A stretch of DNA of 6,150 bases from Streptosporangiaceae bacterium (GTDB taxonomy: Bacteria; Actinomycetota; Actinomycetes; Streptosporangiales; Streptosporangiaceae): contig JASIJN010000044.1 in NCBI GenBank assembly GCA_030050125.1, positions 1 through 6,150 on the forward strand, written 5' to 3'. The notes beneath the pieces were generated by a model, which made no database searches, was not told the origin of the DNA, and saw only the letters and a program-made list of their open reading frames with translations. Of this stretch, positions 1 through 4,224 are shown in pieces; within the stretch, counting starts at the first letter, position 1; every line of letters begins with the position of its first letter. The position numbers and the translations under genes were made by a program.

Positions 1-2
1 TG

Positions 3-707
3 GGCGGCAAGAGCCCGGCGCTGGTGTTCGCCGACGCCGACGTGTCCTCGGCCGCGGCGATCACGATGGGCACGGTCACCCTCGGCCTGTCCGGGCAGGT
101 CTGCCTGGCGCAGACGCGGGCGCTGGTGCACCGGGACGTGGCCGACGAGTTCCTGGCCATGGCGGAGATGATCGGCGGGATGGTCAGCTACGGCAGCCCG
201 TTCGACCCCGCGGTCACGTCGTCGCCACTGATCAACACCCGGCAGATGGAGCGGGTACTCGCGCTGATCGCCGAGGGCCAGGCCGACGGGGCCCGGCTGG
301 TCACCGGCGGCACCCGGGCCGAGGGTGACCTGGCCGCGGGCAACTTCGTCACGCCGACGCTGTTCACCGACGTCTCCAACGACATGAGCATCGCCCGGGA
401 GGAGATCTTCGGCCCGGTGCTGTCGGTGATACCGTTCGGCGACGAGGACGAGGCGGTGCGGATCGCCAACGACACCGAGTACGGCCTGGCGGCCACGGTG
501 TGGACCAGCGACATCAAGCGCGCGATGCGGATGACCAAGGCGATCAGGGCCGGCACGGTCGGCATCAACGGCTACCAGCTCGAGCCGCACGCCGCCTTCG
601 GCGGCTACCGGCAGTCCGGCCTCGGCCGGGAGGGCGGGCGCCCGGCGATCGAGGCCTACACCGAGCTGAAGACCGTCCTGCTGCCCTTCACCGACGAGAT
701 GATGTGA
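3..707 (+). CDS. Aldehyde dehydrogenase family protein, C-terminal part (5' end outside window)
   Basis: NAD(P)-dependent oxidation of an aldehyde to a carboxylic acid in the cytoplasm; the substrate cannot be told from this fragment. The reading frame is open from the left edge, and the first visible residues are GGKSP, normally preceded by the catalytic Glu-Leu of the ELGGKSP motif, so about the first half of a roughly 480-residue protein is missing. The catalytic cysteine lies in GQVCLAQTR (Cys codon 102-104). The EEIFGPV motif follows at about 399-419, then NDTEYGLAATVWT and the C-terminal oligomerisation segment with FGGYRQSGLGREGG and YTELKTV. All expected late motifs are intact, and the TGA stop is at 705-707. 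The GTG at 24 is internal, not the true start. The 3' end overlaps the convergent LysR gene by 20 nt. Family assignment is very secure; the subfamily is unknown. Confidence 0.95.
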   Translation, partial: GGKSPALVFADADVSSAAAITMGTVTLGLSGQVCLAQTRALVHRDVADEFLAMAEMIGGMVSYGSPFDPAVTSSPLINTRQMERVLALIAEGQADGARLVTGGTRAEGDLAAGNFVTPTLFTDVSNDMSIAREEIFGPVLSVIPFGDEDEAVRIANDTEYGLAATVWTSDIKRAMRMTKAIRAGTVGINGYQLEPHAAFGGYRQSGLGREGGRPAIEAYTELKTVLLPFTDEMM

Positions 708-1608
708 GACATCCTCCCTGGGCCGCGGCGTGCTCGGCCAGGGCGTCGAGGACGACCCGGACCGCGGGCTTGCGGTCGCCGCCGCGGCGGCTCACGGTGA
801 AGACCTGGCGCGTGACCGGCTCGGCCGGGGATAGCAGCCGAACGCCGGGCGGAGCGTGGCGGGCGGCCAGCCGGGGGACGAGGGTGACGCCGGCGCCGGC
901 CGCGACCAGGTTGAGCAGGACCTGGAAGTCGGTGGCCCGGGCGACAGCCCGGGGGGCGAACCCGGCCCGGGCACAGGCTCGCTGGATCATCTCGCCGCAG
1001 CCGGTGTTGCCGCGCGGGGCCAGGAACGGCCGGCCCGCCAGCGAGCCGAGGCGCACCGGCCCGGCGTCGGGCCAGTCGGCGGGCACGGCGACGAGCACCG
1101 GGTCGGTGAGCAGCTCGCGCCGTTCGAAGAGCGGGTCGATGGGCCGGGGGAGCAGGTCGTATTCGTGGGCGATGGCCACGTCGGCCTGGCCGCGGAGCAC
1201 GGCGGGGAGCGCTTCCTCGGGCTCCATTTCGGTCAGGTCGATCTGTACATGCGGTGCGGCGCCTGCCAGCGCGGCCCACGCGGCCGGCACGATCTCGGCC
1301 GCGGCCGAGGGGAACGCGGCCAGCGTGACCCGCCCGGCCACCTGATCGCGCAGCGCGGCCACCGCCGCTTCGGCCTCGCCGAGCTGGGTCAGCAGCGCGT
1401 CGGTGTGCGCGACCAGGATGGTGGCCGCCGTGGTCAGCTCGATACCCCGGCCAGCGCGTTCGGTCAGCCGTATGCCCACTTCCCGCTCCAGGGCGGCGAG
1501 CTGCTGGGAGATGGCCGGCGGCGAGTAGCCGAGCGCAGCGGCCGCCGCCGTCACCGACCCGTACGCGCTGACGGCGTGCAGGATCCGCAGGCGCCGCACA
1601 TCAAGCAT
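688..1608 (-). CDS. LysR-family transcriptional regulator
   Basis: Predicted cytoplasmic, DNA-binding regulator of 306 residues, a usual length for the family. Residues 1-60 form the LysR winged helix-turn-helix: LRILHAVSAYGSVTAAAAAL, then the recognition helix YSPPAISQQLAALEREVG, then RLTERAGRGIELT. A linker helix follows (about 61-90). The periplasmic-binding-protein-like effector domain starts at GRVTLAAFPSAAAEIVP (about 92) and includes QADVAIAHEYD and the late segment LLNLVAAGAGVTLVPRLAAR (about 231-250). The ATG at 1606-1608 is chosen because it begins the conserved MLDVRRL start. No Shine-Dalgarno sequence precedes it, but TAAGCT lies exactly 7 nt upstream on this strand, suggesting a leaderless transcript. 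The frame stays open far upstream on this strand, across the transporter gene, but that translation is low-complexity and non-homologous. It is divergent from an EamA transporter, which is the likely target, plus autoregulation. The effector is unknown. Confidence 0.95.
   Translation of the reverse strand: MLDVRRLRILHAVSAYGSVTAAAAALGYSPPAISQQLAALEREVGIRLTERAGRGIELTTAATILVAHTDALLTQLGEAEAAVAALRDQVAGRVTLAAFPSAAAEIVPAAWAALAGAAPHVQIDLTEMEPEEALPAVLRGQADVAIAHEYDLLPRPIDPLFERRELLTDPVLVAVPADWPDAGPVRLGSLAGRPFLAPRGNTGCGEMIQRACARAGFAPRAVARATDFQVLLNLVAAGAGVTLVPRLAARHAPPGVRLLSPAEPVTRQVFTVSRRGGDRKPAVRVVLDALAEHAAAQGGCLTSSRR
716..743 (+). terminator. Candidate stem-loop just after the aldehyde dehydrogenase stop
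   Basis: An inverted repeat pairs CCCTGGGCC (716-724) with GGCCAGGG (736-743), giving about 8 G/C-rich base pairs with one bulged G and an 11-nt loop. It starts 8 nt after the aldehyde dehydrogenase TGA. No T-run follows, but actinobacterial terminators often lack one. It lies within the 3' coding part of the convergent LysR gene, so its sequence is also constrained by codons, and such repeats arise by chance in GC-rich DNA. The terminator role is inferred. Confidence 0.35.
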
Positions 1609-1674
1609 GAAGTGAAGCTTATCATTGGCTCTAATTTTTATAACTGGACGTGAATATTCTGGCCGGGACAGGCT
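1609..1674. promoter_or_regulatory. AT-rich divergent promoter/operator region between LysR gene and transporter gene
   Basis: This 66-bp gap is the only clearly AT-rich stretch in the window (about two thirds A/T from 1616 to 1660). For the LysR gene (minus strand), a -10-like TAAGCT (1616-1621) sits 7 nt before the ATG, with TTATAA (1638-1643) 16 nt further up as a weak -35. For the transporter (plus strand), TATTCT (1655-1660) fits TANNNT, but no good -35 is seen, as expected of an activator-dependent promoter. The perfect 8-bp palindrome GAATATTC (1652-1659) overlaps that -10 and is a candidate operator. TTAT (1619-1622) and ATAA (1640-1643) form a second, widely spaced dyad. Which dyad, if any, the LysR protein binds is not known. 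Confidence 0.6.
1616..1643 (-). promoter_or_regulatory. Probable leaderless promoter of the LysR gene
   Basis: On the minus strand the order is TTATAA (1643-1638), a 16-nt spacer, TAAGCT (1621-1616), 7 nt, then the ATG at 1608. TANNNT placed 7 nt before the start codon is the usual arrangement of leaderless actinobacterial genes, because transcription then begins at the start codon. The absence of a Shine-Dalgarno sequence agrees with this. The -35 matches TTGACA at four of six positions only. Confidence 0.5.
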
Positions 1675-2622
1675 GTGCTCGTGGGTTCTGCCAAGGGTCT
1701 CGCGCAGCTGGCCGCCGCCGGGACGGTGCTGCTGTGGGCAAGTGCCTTCCCCGCCATCACGGTCGCGGTCCGCCAGCTCGGGCCGGGCGGGCTGTCTGTC
1801 GCCCGGCTGACCGTGGCGTCCCTGGCGCTGGCCCTGGTCGCGCCGCTGCTGCGGATACGCCGGCCCCGGGCCAGGGACCTGCCCCTGATCGCGCTGTGCG
1901 GCCTGGCCGGCATGACCGCCTACCAGTTGCTGCTCAACACCGGCGAGCGGGTCGTGCCCGCGGGCACGGCCAGCCTGCTCGTGGCCACGGTGCCGGTCTT
2001 CGCCGGGCTGCTCGCCGCCTGCTTCCTTGGCGAGCGCCCCGGCCGGCGATGGTGGGCCGGCAGCGCCGTCGCGCTCGCCGGCACGGCGGTCATCGCCGGA
2101 TCTCACGGCCTCGGCTTCGGCGCGGCCTCGCTGATCGTGCTGGCCGCGGCCATCGCCCAGGCGATCTTCCACACGGCCCAGAAGCCGCTCTTGCGCCGTT
2201 ACTCCAGCTTCGAGGTCACCGTCTACGCGATGTGGGCCGGAACGCTGTGCATCCTGCCCTGGACCGGATCCCTGCTGTCGGCGCTGCCGCACGCCACCGC
2301 TCCGGTCATCGGCTCGGCCGTCTACCTCGGCATCGCGCCGTCGGCGGCCGGGTTCGTGCTGTGGGCCTACGCCATGGCGCGCATGGATGTCGGGCGCGTC
2401 ACGCTCAGCCTCTACCTGGTCCCCGCCGCCGCGATCGTCATCAGCGCCGTCTGGCTCGGCCAGATCCCCGGCCCGGTCGAGCTGGCGGGCGGCGTCATCG
2501 TCCTGGCCGGCGTCATCCTGGCCCGGGCCCGGCCGCGGAAACGGGTCGACCTGCATCGAACCAGCCGGGTGCCGCGTTCGTTTGGTCGAAGGGAGCGCAG
2601 TCTTGGCCGTGCCATGAGGTGA
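1675..2622 (+). CDS. EamA/DMT-superfamily transporter (10 TM)
   Basis: Integral inner-membrane protein of 315 residues, the usual size for the drug/metabolite transporter family, whose members often export amino acids or other small metabolites. Ten hydrophobic segments can be read at about 11-31, 40-60, 70-88, 96-118, 127-145, 149-168, 180-200, 211-232, 241-262 and 268-285, arranged as two EamA repeats. The first repeat opens with TVLLWASAFPAI and ends near CFLGERPG. The equivalent place in the second repeat reads VWLGQIPG, with Gln in place of the commoner Glu. A basic tail of about 30 residues follows the last helix. The start is GTG at 1675; GTG at 1681 is an alternative, both after a weak GGGACAGG. 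An in-frame stop at 1651 rules out starts further upstream. Divergent from a LysR regulator and followed at 8 nt by a desaturase gene. The substrate is unknown. Confidence 0.92.
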   Translation: MLVGSAKGLAQLAAAGTVLLWASAFPAITVAVRQLGPGGLSVARLTVASLALALVAPLLRIRRPRARDLPLIALCGLAGMTAYQLLLNTGERVVPAGTASLLVATVPVFAGLLAACFLGERPGRRWWAGSAVALAGTAVIAGSHGLGFGAASLIVLAAAIAQAIFHTAQKPLLRRYSSFEVTVYAMWAGTLCILPWTGSLLSALPHATAPVIGSAVYLGIAPSAAGFVLWAYAMARMDVGRVTLSLYLVPAAAIVISAVWLGQIPGPVELAGGVIVLAGVILARARPRKRVDLHRTSRVPRSFGRRERSLGRAMR

Positions 2623-2626
2623 GGAG
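2618..2626 (+). promoter_or_regulatory. Ribosome binding site of the desaturase gene, overlapping the transporter stop
   Basis: AGGTGAGGAG begins at 2617 and lies just before the GTG at 2631. It is a strong Shine-Dalgarno match and decides the GTG start, because the frame is open much further upstream. The transporter's TGA stop (2620-2622) is inside it, so termination of one gene and initiation of the next are adjacent and probably coupled. Confidence 0.75.
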
Positions 2627-2630
2627 ATTG

Positions 2631-3599
2631 GTGTCTGCATCGCGGGCCGAGGTGGAGCCCAGACTGGCCGCGATCCGGCCCGCGTGGTGGCGGCGTCTGT
2701 GCCCGTCCTCGTTCGGGGTGGCCGCCGTGACCGTCGTCGTCTTGTGGGCCGCCGTCGCCGATCTGCTCCGGCAGGGCCGTCTGGAGACGGTGCTCTCGGC
2801 CGGGCGGGCCGAGCTCGCCGCTCCGCTGCTGGTGGGGCTGGTTGTGGTGACCGGGATCTGCGAGCGGATATGGCCCGCGGAGCGTCGCGCCGTCCTAGCC
2901 CGCGGCCACGTCCAGGATGCCTGCTTCGTGGCCATGCACGCGATCGTGGTGATCCCGCTGATGACGTTGCTCAGCGTCGGCGCGGCGGCACTGATCAGCA
3001 GGTACGCGGGATGGATCGAGCTGCGGCCGGCGCAGCACTGGCCAGGGTGGCTGCTGGTCCCGCTCACCGTCGTGGCGATGGACGGGGCCAACTGGCTGGC
3101 TCACTACGCCGATCACCGCCTCGGTTTCCTCTGGCGTTTTCACGCCCTGCATCACAGCCAGGAGGAGCTGAGCGTGCTGACGTCGTTCCGTGCTCACCCT
3201 CTCATGCACACCACCGGGTTCCTGCTGGCGGCGGTCCCGGTCGTGGCCCTGATGCCGACGCGAGCGATCGCTCCGGTGGTGATCACGATCTATGTCTGCA
3301 TCGGCACTCTGCAGCACGCCAACCTGCGCTGGACGTTCGGCCCGGTGGGCCGGATAGTGGTGAGCCCCGCCTACCACCGGCTGCACCATGCGCCGGACAC
3401 TCAGCGGGTCAACCTCGGCGTCGTGCTGACGATCTGGGACCTGCTGGGCGGCCGTGCGGTCTTCCCCTCTCGCGGCGATGCCGCGGGAGCTACCGGGCTG
3501 GCTGGCCGGCCGGTCCCGGTCGAACAGGACGATTCGGCGCGGCCCGCCCTGCGGCTCTTGGGCGGCCAGCTCATCGAGCCATTCCAGGGACAGGCCTGA
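2631..3599 (+). CDS. Sterol desaturase/fatty acid hydroxylase superfamily protein, membrane di-iron oxygenase
   Basis: A 322-residue integral membrane protein of the fatty acid hydroxylase superfamily, which uses a di-iron centre held by clustered histidines to hydroxylate or desaturate lipids, sterols or carotenoids. The histidine boxes are complete: HYADH (158-162, HX3H), HALHH (171-175, HX2HH), further histidines in FRAHPLMH (189, 193) and LQHANL (229), and HRLHH (249-253, HX2HH). Hydrophobic segments lie at about 28-46, 62-80, 97-122, 139-156 and 197-225. The C-terminus (GGQLIEPFQ) matches the usual family ending. GTG at 2631 is chosen for its strong Shine-Dalgarno sequence; an ATG start is not available nearby. 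It is probably co-transcribed with the transporter 8 nt upstream, so LysR control of both is likely. The lipid substrate cannot be deduced. There is no adjacent redox partner gene in view. Confidence 0.92.
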   Translation: MSASRAEVEPRLAAIRPAWWRRLCPSSFGVAAVTVVVLWAAVADLLRQGRLETVLSAGRAELAAPLLVGLVVVTGICERIWPAERRAVLARGHVQDACFVAMHAIVVIPLMTLLSVGAAALISRYAGWIELRPAQHWPGWLLVPLTVVAMDGANWLAHYADHRLGFLWRFHALHHSQEELSVLTSFRAHPLMHTTGFLLAAVPVVALMPTRAIAPVVITIYVCIGTLQHANLRWTFGPVGRIVVSPAYHRLHHAPDTQRVNLGVVLTIWDLLGGRAVFPSRGDAAGATGLAGRPVPVEQDDSARPALRLLGGQLIEPFQGQA

Positions 3600-3621
3600 A
3601 CCACCCGGAATCGTCCCAGAC

Positions 3622-3635
3622 CCCGCCCGGGCGGG
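3622..3635. repeat. Perfect 14-bp palindrome upstream of the DUF664 gene
   Basis: CCCGCCC (3622-3628) is followed directly by its reverse complement GGGCGGG (3629-3635). With no loop it is a poor RNA hairpin, and it is better placed as a protein-binding dyad, because it falls in the spacer just upstream of the putative -10 at 3640-3645. Given the high GC content, a chance palindrome is possible. Confidence 0.4.
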
Positions 3636-3639
3636 CCGG

Positions 3640-3645
3640 TAGGCT
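3640..3645 (+). promoter_or_regulatory. -10 box of a probable leaderless promoter for the DUF664 gene
   Basis: TAGGCT ends 7 nt before the ATG at 3653 and matches TANNNT. There is no Shine-Dalgarno sequence between it and the start codon. This is the same spacing as before the LysR gene in this window. No convincing -35 hexamer is seen around 3615-3622. It implies that the gene can be transcribed separately from the transporter/desaturase pair. Confidence 0.6.
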
Positions 3646-3652
3646 CCGGCTC

Positions 3653-4177
3653 ATGGTGAAAGACCTAGAGGACCCCAGGCGGACCGAGCCGCCCGCGGAC
3701 GGTCTGGGCGAGCGGGAGACGCTCGAGGCATGGCTGGAGTTCCACCGGGCGACGCTGCTGCTCAAGTGCGAGGGGCTTGACGATCACGCGCGCAAGGCGC
3801 GCCCCGTGGCGACCTCCAGGCTGTCCTTGCACGGCCTGGTCCGCCACATGGCCGAGGTCGAGCGCTTGTGGTTCAGGCGAATCCTGCAGCGGGAGCCCGG
3901 CGCCCCGTACATCTGGTTCGACCCCGCCGTCGAGGACAGCGAACTGATCCCCCTCGACGGCGCGCGGTGGGACGCCGACCTGGCCGCGTGGCAGGACGAG
4001 TGCCAGGCGAGCCGGGAGGCGGCCGCCGCCCGCAGCCTCGACGACACCGGCCTCACCCCGGTGGGTGAACCCTGCTCCCTGCGCTGGATCTACGTCCACA
4101 TGATCGAGGAGTACGCTCGCCACAACGGGCACGCGGACCTGATCCGTGAACTCGCGGACGGCGCGGTCGGCTGGTAG
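3653..4177 (+). CDS. DUF664 / DinB-like family protein
   Basis: A 174-residue soluble protein of the DUF664 group in the DinB/YfiT-like four-helix-bundle superfamily, some members of which are mycothiol- or bacillithiol-dependent enzymes; the reaction of this one is unknown. The metal-ligand pattern is present: His65 in GLVRHMAEVERLWF, and His157 and His160 in MIEEYARHNGHADLIRE, forming the usual one-plus-two histidine triad. The segment RWIYVHMIEEYARHNGHADL is a hallmark of DUF664. The length fits the family. The ATG at 3653 is preferred over the overlapping GTG at 3656 because it sits 7 nt after a TANNNT box. The frame is open upstream to 2684, but that part reads through the desaturase gene in another frame and is not coding. 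It begins 53 nt after the desaturase stop and is convergent with the Pab gene, 47 nt away. Confidence 0.92.
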   Translation: MVKDLEDPRRTEPPADGLGERETLEAWLEFHRATLLLKCEGLDDHARKARPVATSRLSLHGLVRHMAEVERLWFRRILQREPGAPYIWFDPAVEDSELIPLDGARWDADLAAWQDECQASREAAAARSLDDTGLTPVGEPCSLRWIYVHMIEEYARHNGHADLIRELADGAVGW

Positions 4178-4224
4178 CCGGGCCTGGCGACGCGAGTTCC
4201 CTGCGAATGATCGCGCCTGCGGTC
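4178..4224. other. Convergent intergenic gap between DUF664 and Pab genes
   Basis: These 47 nt separate two stop codons and would be expected to hold a terminator. Only weak dyads are seen: CGCGA (4191-4195) with TCGCG (4211-4215), and a 4-bp GCGA/TCGC pair at 4203-4214. Neither has a T-run. I therefore make no firm terminator call. Confidence 0.4.

Noticed and set aside
500..1653. Plus-strand open frames opposite the LysR gene (500-1345 and 856-1653)
   Set aside because: Both are antisense shadows of the LysR coding sequence with no family signature and no ribosome binding site.
1650..2630. Plus-strand open frame joined in front of the desaturase
   Set aside because: It overlaps the EamA gene in another frame and is Arg/Pro/Ala-rich without homology. 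A strong Shine-Dalgarno sequence and GTG at 2631 mark the real start of the desaturase.
1609..2640. Open frame on the minus strand continuing about 344 codons upstream of the LysR start, opposite the transporter gene
   Set aside because: The translation is rich in Gly, Arg, Gln and Asp, has no recognisable domain, and mirrors the codon bias of the transporter on the other strand. The LysR domain begins cleanly at the ATG at 1608.
2684..3652. Plus-strand open frame joined in front of the DUF664 protein
   Set aside because: It is an out-of-frame reading of the desaturase gene. The DUF664 similarity begins only after the ATG at 3653, which has its own -10 box.
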